A program made the position numbers and the translations under genes. A stretch of DNA of 64,000 bases from Aureitalea marina (GTDB lineage: Bacteria > Bacteroidota > Bacteroidia > Flavobacteriales > Flavobacteriaceae), in NCBI RefSeq assembly GCF_002943755.1, contig NZ_MQUB01000001.1, forward strand, positions 1,538,501 through 1,602,500, in the 5' to 3' direction. Shown piece after piece: positions 27,908 to 36,454 of the stretch (position 1 is the stretch's first letter; each line of letters starts with the position of its first letter). The notes under the pieces are model-generated. The model saw only the letters and a program-made list of their open reading frames with translations, did not search any database and was not told where the DNA came from.

Positions 27908-29200
27908 ATGAGAACATTAAAGAATTATATAGGAATATTTATTGTGCTGGCCGGTTTGCAAGCCTGGGCTCAGCAAACACCGGCTCCTGCTCAGCAGGGA
28001 GTCATAACCATTAACGGGGCAACTGCTCACGTAGGAGATGGTAATGTAATTGAGAACAGCGTGATCGTCTTTGAAAATGGGGTGATTACGGCTATTGGTG
28101 GTGCAGGAACTGCCACCCAAGGGATCGTTGTGGACGCAAGCGGCAAGCATGTTTATCCCGGCATAATCGCGCCTGGTAAATCCCTCGGTTTGGTTGAGGT
28201 GAATGCCGTGCGAGCCAGTGATGATGAAGAGGAAATTGGGGATATCAAGCCTCATATCCGCTCCATCATTGCCTACAATGCAGAGAGTAAAGTTGTGGAA
28301 AGCATGCGGCCAAATGGAGTGCTGTTGGCCCAAAGTACACCCAAAGGCGGGACAATTTCCGGCACCTCGAGTATTGTACAGTTTGATGCCTGGAACTGGG
28401 AAGATGCCATAGTAAAGGAAGATGACGGTATTCATATGAACTGGCCAAACAGCTACCGACGCGGACGTTGGTGGTTGGGTGAGGCCAGAGGATGGCGACC
28501 TAATAAGGATTACGCTAAGCAAGTTGGGAATATCGACGAGTATATGAGCCAGGCCTTTGCTTATGGAAAAGGAGGAGCCGATAGTCGAAATGAGGCCTTT
28601 GAGGCCATGCAAGGACTTCAGGACGGTAATAAGCGACTATACATCTATACCCATGGGCAGAAAGAGATCATCGATGCGGTAACTACGGCAAAAGCACATG
28701 GAGTGCAGCATGTGGTGATCGTGGGAGGTTATGAGGCCTATAAGGTGATCCCTTTCCTGAAGCAAAACAATATCCCGGTATTGGTCAGACAGACTCATGC
28801 CTTACCCTTTAGGGATGGCGACGATTACGACCTGCCGTATAAATTGCCGATGTTGCTTGCAGAAGGTGGCGTAATGGTAGGGATTCAGAATGCAGACATG
28901 TCCAACTTCCAGACTAGGAACCTACCCTTTTATGCAGGACAGGTAGTAGGTCAGGGAATGGATAAAGAGGAAGCCTTGAAACTGATCACCTCCAACACAG
29001 CGAACATATTAGGAATAGGTGACCATTACGGAACCCTCGAAGTTGGCAAAAGTGCCACTCTTTTTGTGAGCGAGGGAGATGCCCTGGACATGCGGACCAA
29101 TCAATTGACCCATGCCTTTATCGATGGTCGGGAAATTTCCCTGGAAACGCATCAGACCAAACTTTGGAAAAGGTATTCTGAGAAATACAATCAGGACTAA
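27908..29200 (+). CDS. Exported amidohydrolase-like protein, partner of the preceding gene
   Basis: A 430-residue protein with a signal peptide (IGIFIVLAGLQAWAQ) and an amidohydrolase fold like module 1 of its neighbour. The segment that should hold HxH reads VYPGIIAPGKSLG, so the first metal site is missing. HVVIVGGYEAYKVIPFL and LEVGKSATLFVSEGDALD mark the conserved late part. It may be a non-catalytic subunit of the preceding enzyme. This paired organisation recurs in Bacteroidota. A strong terminator follows at 29221. Confidence 0.85.
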   Translation: MRTLKNYIGIFIVLAGLQAWAQQTPAPAQQGVITINGATAHVGDGNVIENSVIVFENGVITAIGGAGTATQGIVVDASGKHVYPGIIAPGKSLGLVEVNAVRASDDEEEIGDIKPHIRSIIAYNAESKVVESMRPNGVLLAQSTPKGGTISGTSSIVQFDAWNWEDAIVKEDDGIHMNWPNSYRRGRWWLGEARGWRPNKDYAKQVGNIDEYMSQAFAYGKGGADSRNEAFEAMQGLQDGNKRLYIYTHGQKEIIDAVTTAKAHGVQHVVIVGGYEAYKVIPFLKQNNIPVLVRQTHALPFRDGDDYDLPYKLPMLLAEGGVMVGIQNADMSNFQTRNLPFYAGQVVGQGMDKEEALKLITSNTANILGIGDHYGTLEVGKSATLFVSEGDALDMRTNQLTHAFIDGREISLETHQTKLWKRYSEKYNQD

Positions 29201-29220
29201 TACTTCAAGCCTATAAAAAC

Positions 29221-29250
29221 AAAAAGGCAGCCGGCTCAGGCTGCCTTTTT
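29221..29250 (+). terminator. Intrinsic terminator after the amidohydrolase pair
   Basis: AAAAAGGCAGCC (29221-29232) pairs perfectly with GGCTGCCTTTTT (29239-29250) around loop GGCTCA, followed by more Ts. The symmetrical A and T tracts make it usable in both directions. Confidence 0.9.
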
Positions 29251-29376
29251 TTACACAAATAAAACTAACTTACAACGTAAACTGTAGTTTGATAGAAATA
29301 GATTAGGTAATCTAGAACAATCCGAAATTACCGATTAGAGTGGGCGTAAACGTAAATCCTGATAATAGTTTACCCC

Positions 29377-30186
29377 TTACCTCTGGATAATTTCTGCGGA
29401 AGATGGACGGGAAAAAAGATCATCTCCCAATTGAGCTTCACTGACGGCTACCTTCTCAAATAATAATTCATTTCGGGGTTCCGTAGGCTGATCATCTTCT
29501 ACCTGATACCATGTTAATGTCTCCGGCAAGGTCAATCCGTTTATCGGGCTCCATTTCGAATATTTAATATATCGCCAATTGTCACTACTCTCATTTGTTT
29601 TGAAGGTGACCGTATAGGCCAACCATTTCATCACATAGGTTTCGGGATCGTAATACAGTACATATTCATCCTTGTCGGAATCTCCTATTCCCAATTCATA
29701 GCTGATCCGGACACCGGGATAACTCACCCCGTCCAATTCCTTGGGCTCCACATCTTCGTATACAATCCCTTCGTCACCTAACACAAAGGGCATGGCGTAG
29801 AAATAAAAATACAGGTTATGGTAAAAACGGGCGTTGCCGCCATATGCGGAATCCACGGCCTGTTCCAGCCACACATCCTGTCCATCTGAACCTATGGTCC
29901 AATCTGGCCCGTCTATCCGGGTTCTTCGGTCCTTCAGCGAAACCTGGTGAACTTCTCTGCCGGATTCTTTGTTCAATTCGAAACGGAGTTCGTTCATTTT
30001 ATTCCATTGATCCATTCCTCCATGTACCTCCATAATCCTGGCGAGGTTTTCGGGATATTGGACGGTATCTTCGGCAGGAGCCTTCTCGTTAAAGGTGGTA
30101 ATGTCATCCACAGATGCTTCTTCCTGCTTGTTCTTACAAGCCAGGACGATCACGCTGAAGAGCAATAGATAGGTGATTTTCTTCAT
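29377..30186 (-). CDS. Lipoprotein of unknown function, possibly DUF6503
   Basis: A 269-residue lipoprotein with signal and lipobox VLAC (Cys about residue 17). The body has an outer-membrane-lipoprotein-sorting-like beta-rich pattern: MEVHGGMDQWNKMNELRFELN, SLKDRRTRIDGPDWTIGSDGQDVW in two parts, and YYDPETYVMKWLAYTV. I assign it tentatively to DUF6503 on the GGxxxW opening and the length. It is monocistronic, with a minus-strand TAACTTTA element (30189-30196) only 2 bases upstream of its ATG. Function unknown. Confidence 0.7.
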   Translation of the reverse strand: MKKITYLLLFSVIVLACKNKQEEASVDDITTFNEKAPAEDTVQYPENLARIMEVHGGMDQWNKMNELRFELNKESGREVHQVSLKDRRTRIDGPDWTIGSDGQDVWLEQAVDSAYGGNARFYHNLYFYFYAMPFVLGDEGIVYEDVEPKELDGVSYPGVRISYELGIGDSDKDEYVLYYDPETYVMKWLAYTVTFKTNESSDNWRYIKYSKWSPINGLTLPETLTWYQVEDDQPTEPRNELLFEKVAVSEAQLGDDLFSRPSSAEIIQR

Positions 30187-30312
30187 GGTAAAGTTAATTT
30201 GGTTAAGTGGTCGTTTGATTTTACAATTCCTTAAACCGATCGGAAAAAATTGGAGATAAATGATAGAAATTTTCTGATAGGCCAGCTGAAGTTACAAATT
30301 ATTTAATAGGAT

Positions 30313-30320
30313 TATCTTTG
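30313..30320 (+). promoter_or_regulatory. Candidate -7 element of the rRNA methyltransferase gene
   Basis: TATCTTTG matches TAnnTTTG, 6 bases before ATG 30327, implying a very short leader. Confidence 0.5.
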
Positions 30321-30326
30321 ATCGGC

Positions 30327-31123
30327 ATGAAGACAATAAGCAGCACAGCCAACCCATTGGTCAAAGATTTAGCCTTGTTGCAACGCAAATCTCGGGAACG
30401 AAAACAGCGAGGCATCTTTATCGTAGAGGGCCAGCGGGAGCTCTCCCTGGCACTGCAAGGAGGCTATGAACTGGACAAGTTGCTCTTTTACCCTGACCTG
30501 ATCAACTTACAAGATCTGCAGATATTGGTCGGCCCTCTGCCCGAGGAAACAATCGCAATCAGCAAAGATGTTTATGAGAAGCTGGCATACCGGAATTCTA
30601 CAGAGGGGGTCATTGCCTGTTTGAAGATCAAAGAGCATTCCCTAAGCTCGGCCGTTCTCACCAACGAAGATATGCTCCTACTGGTTGCCGAGGCCCGGAA
30701 AAACCAGGCAATATAGGTGCCTTACTACGTACCGCTGACGCTGCAGGCCTGCATGGGGTTATTATAGCCAATCCGCGGTCTGATCTATACAACCCAAACA
30801 TCATCCGATCTAGCGTAGGCACCGTCTTCACCATGAAGGTCTTTGAAGGATCGACCTCAGAGATCATTCATTGGTTAAAAGAGCAAAAGATAAAAGTTTA
30901 CTGTGCAGCTCTTCAGGCCTCTGAATCCTATTGGGAGACCGATCTTAGAGGTCGAACGGCCTTGGTGGTCGGTACGGAGGCAGATGGCCTTTCTCAAGAA
31001 TGGTTGGACAATAGCGATCAGAATATCGTCATTCCGATGGCAGGCGCGATCGACTCCATGAATGTATCCGTGGCAGCCGGAATCCTTATCTTTGAGGCCA
31101 AGAGACAAAGAAGCGCTCGTTAA
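30327..31123 (+). pseudogene. TrmH/SpoU family RNA 2'-O-methyltransferase; frameshifted
   Basis: SPOUT-class methyltransferase acting on rRNA or tRNA ribose with S-adenosylmethionine. The N-terminal frame from ATG 30327 (MKTISSTANPLVKDLALL) carries the substrate-binding domain, with GIFIVEGQRELSLAL, and ends at 30716. The catalytic half continues in another frame to 31123. The break is at GCCCGG (CCC at 30694-30696); one extra C gives VAEAPEKPGNIGALLRTADA, which is conserved motif 1, and a 265-residue protein, normal for the family. Motifs 2 and 3, VVGTEADGLSQEW and IPMAGAIDSMNVSVAAGI, are intact. Relationship to RlmB or other members cannot be fixed by eye. Confidence 0.88.
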
Positions 31124-31125
31124 AC

Positions 31126-32370
31126 ATGCAACCCACTACACTTTTCTACTTATTGATCGGGATCATTTTGCTCAGATTTTTGTTCGATCAATGGCTTAAT
31201 GGACTAAACAACAGCTACTTCGACAATCCAATCCCAAAAGAGTTGGAGAATGTATACGACCAGGAACAATACCAGCGTTCCCAGGCCTACAAAAAGGAAA
31301 AAAGTCATTTTGGCACCCGTTATGCCGTGGTCAGTCTGATCGCAACCCTGGCCTTTTTCCTTTTGGACGGCTTTGCCTGGGTAGATGAATGGGCCAGAGA
31401 TATGGTTGAAAATGAGATAGCGGTTGGATTGATCTTCTTCGGGGTGATCGGTCTGGGAAATGATCTGCTCAGTTTACCTTTTTCCTATTACAACACCTTT
31501 GTCATCGAAGAGAAATACGGCTTTAACCGCCGGACCAGGAAACTGTTTGTACTGGATAAATTAAAAGGCTATTTCGTGGGAGGATTGATCGGTGGGGGCT
31601 TGTTGGCTCTCATCATCTGGATCTACCAAAACTTCGGATCGAATTTCTGGTGGTACGCCTGGATCGCCATAGGGTTATTCACCGTCTTTATGAATATGTT
31701 CTATGCGCGTTTGATCGTGCCCCTGTTCAATAAACAAACCCCACTGGAAGAAGGAGAGTTAAAGCAAAGCATAGAAGAATATGCGAAAAAGGTGGGATTT
31801 AAACTGAATAATATCTTCGTAATTGATGGCTCCAAACGCAGTAGCAAGGCCAATGCTTATTTCTCCGGTTTTGGGCGCGAAAAAAGGATTACCCTTTTTG
31901 ACACCCTGATCAATCAACTGGACACTCACCAGATCGTAGCGGTTTTAGCCCACGAAGTGGGCCATTACAAGCGGAGACACATTATTTATAATTTGACCAC
32001 ATCTTTATTGCTTACCGGATTTACCTTATGCTTATTGGGCTCATTGGTAGGCAGCCCGCTGCTTGCCGAGGCACTGGGGGTACAAATACCTTCCTTTCAC
32101 ATTGGTCTGATCGCCTTTGCGGTTATCTTCACCCCGATTTCGGAACTGACTGGTTTGATCATGAACCGAATCTCCCGCAAATTCGAATATCAGGCAGACC
32201 ACTATGCCTCCAGCACCTACAAGGGTGAACCCCTTGAAGAAGCGCTAATCAAAATGTCTCGTGAGCACCTGGCCAACCTTACCCCTCATCCCACCTATGT
32301 AAAGGCCCACTACAGCCACCCTCCACTCATCGACAGGATCCGCCACCTGCGGTCCCTTCGCCATAATTGA
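31126..32370 (+). CDS. M48 family metalloprotease (Ste24/CAAX-protease-like)
   Basis: Integral membrane zinc protease of 414 residues, resembling the Ste24-type protease. Membrane helices occur near residues 5-20, 62-80, 100-120, 150-175, 185-200, and two more after the active site. The zinc motif is HEVGHYKRRH at about residues 275-284, with third ligand in the segment FEYQADHYAS near residue 355. The conserved start GSKRSSKANAYFSGFGREKRI is present. It begins 2 bp after the methyltransferase stop. In bacteria its role is probably membrane-protein quality control; substrate inferred only. Confidence 0.92.
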   Translation: MQPTTLFYLLIGIILLRFLFDQWLNGLNNSYFDNPIPKELENVYDQEQYQRSQAYKKEKSHFGTRYAVVSLIATLAFFLLDGFAWVDEWARDMVENEIAVGLIFFGVIGLGNDLLSLPFSYYNTFVIEEKYGFNRRTRKLFVLDKLKGYFVGGLIGGGLLALIIWIYQNFGSNFWWYAWIAIGLFTVFMNMFYARLIVPLFNKQTPLEEGELKQSIEEYAKKVGFKLNNIFVIDGSKRSSKANAYFSGFGREKRITLFDTLINQLDTHQIVAVLAHEVGHYKRRHIIYNLTTSLLLTGFTLCLLGSLVGSPLLAEALGVQIPSFHIGLIAFAVIFTPISELTGLIMNRISRKFEYQADHYASSTYKGEPLEEALIKMSREHLANLTPHPTYVKAHYSHPPLIDRIRHLRSLRHN

Positions 32371-32412
32371 CAGAACGTCAGACCTGGACAAGATTTCTAA
32401 CTTTGGTATTGG

Positions 32413-32447
32413 TTTTGCGGTGATGTAAAAGCAATATTGTACTTTTA
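32413..32447 (+). promoter_or_regulatory. Promoter of the relA/spoT homologue
   Basis: TTTTG (32413-32417) lies 22 bases before TACTTTTA (32440-32447), a one-mismatch -7 element. The ATG follows after 4 bases, so the leader is nearly absent. Confidence 0.5.
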
Positions 32448-32451
32448 ATTA

Positions 32452-34656
32452 ATGACTGAAAAAGTTCTAGAAGCGGAAAACAAGGAAATTGCCAAGCAAT
32501 ACAAAGAGCTGCTGAAGATCAGTTACAGAACCCTCACTGCAGAGGACAAAAAACTGATCCGGTCTGCCTTTGATGTTGCGGTCGATGCCCATAAAGAGCA
32601 AAGACGTAAGAGTGGCGAAGCCTATATCTTCCATCCGATTGCGGTTGCCAAAATTGTGGCTTCGGAGATTGGCCTGGATGCTATTTCCATTGCTGCCGCT
32701 TTGCTGCACGATGTGGTAGAGGATACTGCCTACACCCTGGCAGATATCGAGCAGATGTTCGGTGAGACAGTCGCCCGCATTGTTGATGGTCTGACCAAAA
32801 TCTCCAACATGCCCCTGGACGGAGATGTTTCCCTCCAGGCCGAGAATTTCCGCAAGATGTTACTCACCCTGCATGAGGACATCCGGGTGATCATCATCAA
32901 GATCGCGGACCGGCTCCACAATATGCAGACCATGGATTCCATGCCCCATCACAAGCAGGTGAAGATCGCATCGGAAACCCTGTATATCTATGCCCCCCTG
33001 GCCCACCGACTGGGATTATATAACATCAAGACAGAATTAGAAGACCTGGGTCTGAAATATACCGAACCCGATGTGTACGAGGATATACTATCCAAGATCA
33101 ATGAGAGTAAAAAGGAGCAGGATGCTTACATCCGGTCCTTCGCCAAGGTGATCAAGGATTCTCTCAATGCCGAGAAACTCAATTACACCATCAAGGGTAG
33201 GCCTAAGTCCATTTTCTCCATCCGCCGAAAAATGATCACTCAAAATGTGAGTTTCGACGAGGTCTACGACAAATTCGCCGTTAGGATCATCTATAAGAGC
33301 GATGCAGAGAACGAAAAATTCCTGGCGTGGAAAATCTATTCCATCGTTACTGATCACTTTAGGCCAAATCCACATCGTCTGAGAGATTGGATATCTTCTC
33401 CTAAGTCCACAGGATATGAAGCCCTTCATATAACTGTGATGGGCCCCAAGGGACGATGGGTGGAGGTGCAGATACGTTCCGAACGCATGAACGAGATAGC
33501 CGAAAAAGGCTATGCAGCACACTACAAGTACAAGAACGACGAAAAAGAAGATGCCGGGCTGGACGAATGGCTAAACAAACTGCAGGAATCCCTGGAGAAT
33601 TCTGAGGTCAATGCGGTAGACTTCGTGGAGACCTTCAAGCTGAACCTGTACTCCAAGGAGATCTTTGTCTTTTCTCCCAAAGGAGATCTGTATTCCTTGC
33701 CAAAAGGAGCTACTGCCCTGGATTTTGGCTTCCACGTACATACCGAAGTAGGTCTGCATACCCGTGGGGCCAAGGTCAACGGAAAATTGGTTCCGCTCAG
33801 TTATGAGCTAAAAAGTGGGGACCAGGTGGAGATCATGACCTCAGACAAGGCCAAACCGTCCAATAACTGGTTGGATTATGTGACTACCGGACGGGCACGT
33901 TCCAAGATCAAATCCTCCCTCAAGGAAGAGCAAAAACAAATTGCCGCAGAAGGAAAGGTGGTCTTGACCAGAAAATTGAAATCCCTCAAGATCACCCTGG
34001 ACGAAAGGACCGTTAACCAATTGGTGGTCTATTTCAAACTGAAGACCAGCCTGGACCTATTTTACCGGGTGGGAGCCGGAATTATAGACAATTCCATGCT
34101 CAAGGATTTTGCGGCCTCTCGAAACAATGCCTTTGTCAGTTTCTTTAAGAACAGGATCAGAAGGCCATCAGCACCAGAAGATGTGAACCGGGAAGAGCTG
34201 ACGGTGAAGTACGACCAACTCGTCTTTGGTAAGGACGAGGACAAGTTGGAATACAAGATGTCCAACTGCTGTAATGCCATCCCGGGAGATGATGTCTTTG
34301 GATTCCTGACCGTCAATGACGGTATCAAGGTGCATAAACTGAGCTGCCCCAATGCCCTGCAGTTGCAAAGTAATTACAGTTACCGCATCATGTCGGCCAA
34401 ATGGATAGACAGCACACAGTCCGAATTCAAGGCTGCGTTGCAGATCACAGGGATCGATCAGATGGGATTGGTGAACGACCTTACCAAAGTGATTTCTAAC
34501 AACTTACATATCGACATGAAAAGCGTTCATTTCGATACAGATGATGGTACCTTCAAAGGGAAGATCACCGTTGTTGTCAAGAACAAATCCAGCCTGGACA
34601 ACCTGGTCCGAAATATTAAAAAAATTAACGGCATAGAGAAGGTATCACGGGTGTAA
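32452..34656 (+). CDS. Bifunctional RelA/SpoT (p)ppGpp synthetase/hydrolase
   Basis: Controls the stringent response by making and degrading (p)ppGpp. The 734-residue protein has, in order, an HD hydrolase domain ([21 protein letters not shown], about residues 60-190), the synthetase domain (about 240-370: [35 protein letters not shown]), a TGS domain (about 395-460: [22 protein letters not shown]), a helical and zinc-finger-like region with [15 protein letters not shown], and a C-terminal ACT domain (about 660-734). Both catalytic domains look intact, as expected for the sole RSH of many Bacteroidota. It ends 34 bp before fur. Confidence 0.95.
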   Translation: MTEKVLEAENKEIAKQYKELLKISYRTLTAEDKKLIRSAFDVAVDAHKEQRRKSGEAYIFHPIAVAKIVASEIGLDAISIAAALLHDVVEDTAYTLADIEQMFGETVARIVDGLTKISNMPLDGDVSLQAENFRKMLLTLHEDIRVIIIKIADRLHNMQTMDSMPHHKQVKIASETLYIYAPLAHRLGLYNIKTELEDLGLKYTEPDVYEDILSKINESKKEQDAYIRSFAKVIKDSLNAEKLNYTIKGRPKSIFSIRRKMITQNVSFDEVYDKFAVRIIYKSDAENEKFLAWKIYSIVTDHFRPNPHRLRDWISSPKSTGYEALHITVMGPKGRWVEVQIRSERMNEIAEKGYAAHYKYKNDEKEDAGLDEWLNKLQESLENSEVNAVDFVETFKLNLYSKEIFVFSPKGDLYSLPKGATALDFGFHVHTEVGLHTRGAKVNGKLVPLSYELKSGDQVEIMTSDKAKPSNNWLDYVTTGRARSKIKSSLKEEQKQIAAEGKVVLTRKLKSLKITLDERTVNQLVVYFKLKTSLDLFYRVGAGIIDNSMLKDFAASRNNAFVSFFKNRIRRPSAPEDVNREELTVKYDQLVFGKDEDKLEYKMSNCCNAIPGDDVFGFLTVNDGIKVHKLSCPNALQLQSNYSYRIMSAKWIDSTQSEFKAALQITGIDQMGLVNDLTKVISNNLHIDMKSVHFDTDDGTFKGKITVVVKNKSSLDNLVRNIKKINGIEKVSRV

Positions 34657-34672
34657 ATCCTTGGATTTTCAG

Positions 34673-34680
34673 TATCTTTG
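34673..34680 (+). promoter_or_regulatory. Candidate -7 element of fur
   Basis: TATCTTTG matches TAnnTTTG, 10 bases before the fur ATG and just after the spoT stop. No separate Fur box was recognised. Confidence 0.45.
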
Positions 34681-34690
34681 CCACTTCGAT

Positions 34691-35143
34691 ATGAACAACA
34701 AGACCGAGTCCAGTAATCAAGCCATCGTGCACAATGTCTTTACCTCCTTTTTGGAGGAAAACGGGCATCGTAAAACACCGGAACGATACGCTATTCTTCA
34801 GGAGATCTACGATCATGAGGATCATTTCGACATAGAGTCGCTTTATATCCTTATGAAGAACAAGAACTATCGGGTGAGCCGGGCAACGCTGTACAACACA
34901 ATCGAGCTTTTACTGGATTGCGGATTGGTCAGAAGACATCAGTTTGGACAAAACCAGGCTCACTACGAGAAGTCTTATTTTGACAAACAGCACGACCACG
35001 TGATCCTAGAAAGCGGAGAAGTGATCGAGTTTTGTGATCCGCGCATACAGTCTATCAAAAAGACAATTGAGGAAGTCTTCAATATCGAGATTACCAACCA
35101 CTCGCTGTACTTTTACGGCAATCGTAAATCAACCAAGGCTTAG
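34691..35143 (+). CDS. Fur family transcriptional repressor
   Basis: Metal-responsive repressor, probably iron (Fur) or peroxide type. From ATG 34691 it has 150 residues; the in-frame start at 34661 lies over the promoter element and is rejected. The winged-helix segment has [24 protein letters not shown] and the recognition helix [13 protein letters not shown]. The dimerisation domain begins [30 protein letters not shown] in two parts. The HDH metal ligands are there, but the usual CxxC is replaced (ILESG instead of CxxCG). Only one Cys, in EFCDPRI, remains there. It starts the fur-purA-LptA-like run. Confidence 0.9.
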   Translation: MNNKTESSNQAIVHNVFTSFLEENGHRKTPERYAILQEIYDHEDHFDIESLYILMKNKNYRVSRATLYNTIELLLDCGLVRRHQFGQNQAHYEKSYFDKQHDHVILESGEVIEFCDPRIQSIKKTIEEVFNIEITNHSLYFYGNRKSTKA

Positions 35144-35146
35144 TAT

Positions 35147-36418
35147 ATGGCAGTAGATTTGCTACTGGGGCTCCAATGGGGAGACGAAGGGAAAGGAAAG
35201 ATCGTCGATGTTTTGACCCGAAACTACGACATCATTGCTCGTTTTCAGGGCGGACCAAACGCAGGACACACCCTGGAATTTGACGGGATCAAGCATGTAT
35301 TACACACCATCCCCAGCGGGATCTTTCACGACAATGCGGAAAACCTTGTCGGAAACGGCGTGGTCATCGATCCAGTCATCTTTAAAAAAGAACTGGATAA
35401 CCTGGCTCAATTCAACCTGGATCTGAGTAAAAAGCTCAGGATCTCGCGTAAAGCTCACTTGATCCTTCCAACCCACCGCTTATTGGACGCTGCCTCAGAA
35501 GCTTCTAAGGGTAAGGCGAAGATCGGTTCGACACTAAAGGGAATTGGCCCAACCTACATGGACAAGACCGGACGCAACGGTATCCGTGTGGGGGACATCG
35601 AACTGGAGAACTGGAAAGAGAAATACCGGGCATTGGCCAATAAGCATGAGGCCATGATCGACTTTTACGGGGTGGACCTGCAATACAATCTACCCGAATT
35701 GGAAGAAGAGTTCTTCCAAGCGGTAGAGGTGTTAAAACAATTGCCCATCATCGATTCTGAGGAGTATATGCACCAGGCACAGCTTAAAGGAAAGACCATA
35801 TTGGCGGAAGGTGCTCAAGGATCCTTACTGGATATCGACTTTGGGACCTACCCCTATGTAACCTCGTCTAATACCACGGCAGCTGGAGCCTGTACTGGTC
35901 TCGGAATTGCTCCGGGAAAGATCGGTGAGGTATTCGGGATCTTTAAAGCCTACACCACCCGGGTAGGTAGCGGCCCCTTTCCTACCGAACTCTTTGACGA
36001 CTATGGTAAGACCATGGCCAAGGTTGGAAACGAATTTGGTGCTACAACAGGACGACCCAGACGTTGTGGCTGGTTGGATCTTGTAGCCCTTAGATATGCC
36101 GTCCAGGTGAATGGAGTGACCCAGTTGATGATGATGAAAGGCGATGTACTTAGTGGCTTTGATCACCTGAAGGTATGTACGGCCTATCGCTATAAAGGCG
36201 AGGTCATTCAGCACCTTCCCTACAACATCGAGGCGGAGAATGTGGAACCCATCTACACCGAAATGGCAGGATGGGAAGAAGATCTGACACAGATGAGTTC
36301 CGAGGATCAGTTCCCGGATGCCCTGAATGCTTATATTACCTTCCTGGAGAAGGAATTGCAGGTTCCGATCAGCATAGTCTCTGTTGGTCCTGACCGCAAG
36401 CAGACCATCCACCGCTAG
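35147..36418 (+). CDS. purA: Adenylosuccinate synthase
   Basis: GTP-dependent conversion of IMP and aspartate to adenylosuccinate, first step from IMP to AMP. The 423-residue protein has the phosphate-binding QWGDEGKGKIVD (residues 10-21, catalytic Asp13), GGPNAGHTL, LTLKGIGPTYMDK-like STLKGIGPTYMDK, AEGAQGSLLDIDFGTYPYVTSSN in two parts, and TGRPRRCGWLD. Length is normal. It follows fur by 3 bp, so both are probably on one mRNA. Confidence 0.97.
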   Translation: MAVDLLLGLQWGDEGKGKIVDVLTRNYDIIARFQGGPNAGHTLEFDGIKHVLHTIPSGIFHDNAENLVGNGVVIDPVIFKKELDNLAQFNLDLSKKLRISRKAHLILPTHRLLDAASEASKGKAKIGSTLKGIGPTYMDKTGRNGIRVGDIELENWKEKYRALANKHEAMIDFYGVDLQYNLPELEEEFFQAVEVLKQLPIIDSEEYMHQAQLKGKTILAEGAQGSLLDIDFGTYPYVTSSNTTAAGACTGLGIAPGKIGEVFGIFKAYTTRVGSGPFPTELFDDYGKTMAKVGNEFGATTGRPRRCGWLDLVALRYAVQVNGVTQLMMMKGDVLSGFDHLKVCTAYRYKGEVIQHLPYNIEAENVEPIYTEMAGWEEDLTQMSSEDQFPDALNAYITFLEKELQVPISIVSVGPDRKQTIHR

Positions 36419-36454
36419 AGCGGCGGAAATACCATTGAAAAACTGTTAGAAGGA

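Noticed and set aside
30833-31123. Separate short methyltransferase gene
   Set aside because: It is the catalytic half of the frameshifted SpoU-family gene; the coding frame extends upstream without a start to the break.
34985-35010. parS-like CCACGTGA core
   Set aside because: It is inside the fur coding sequence and lacks the flanking palindrome.
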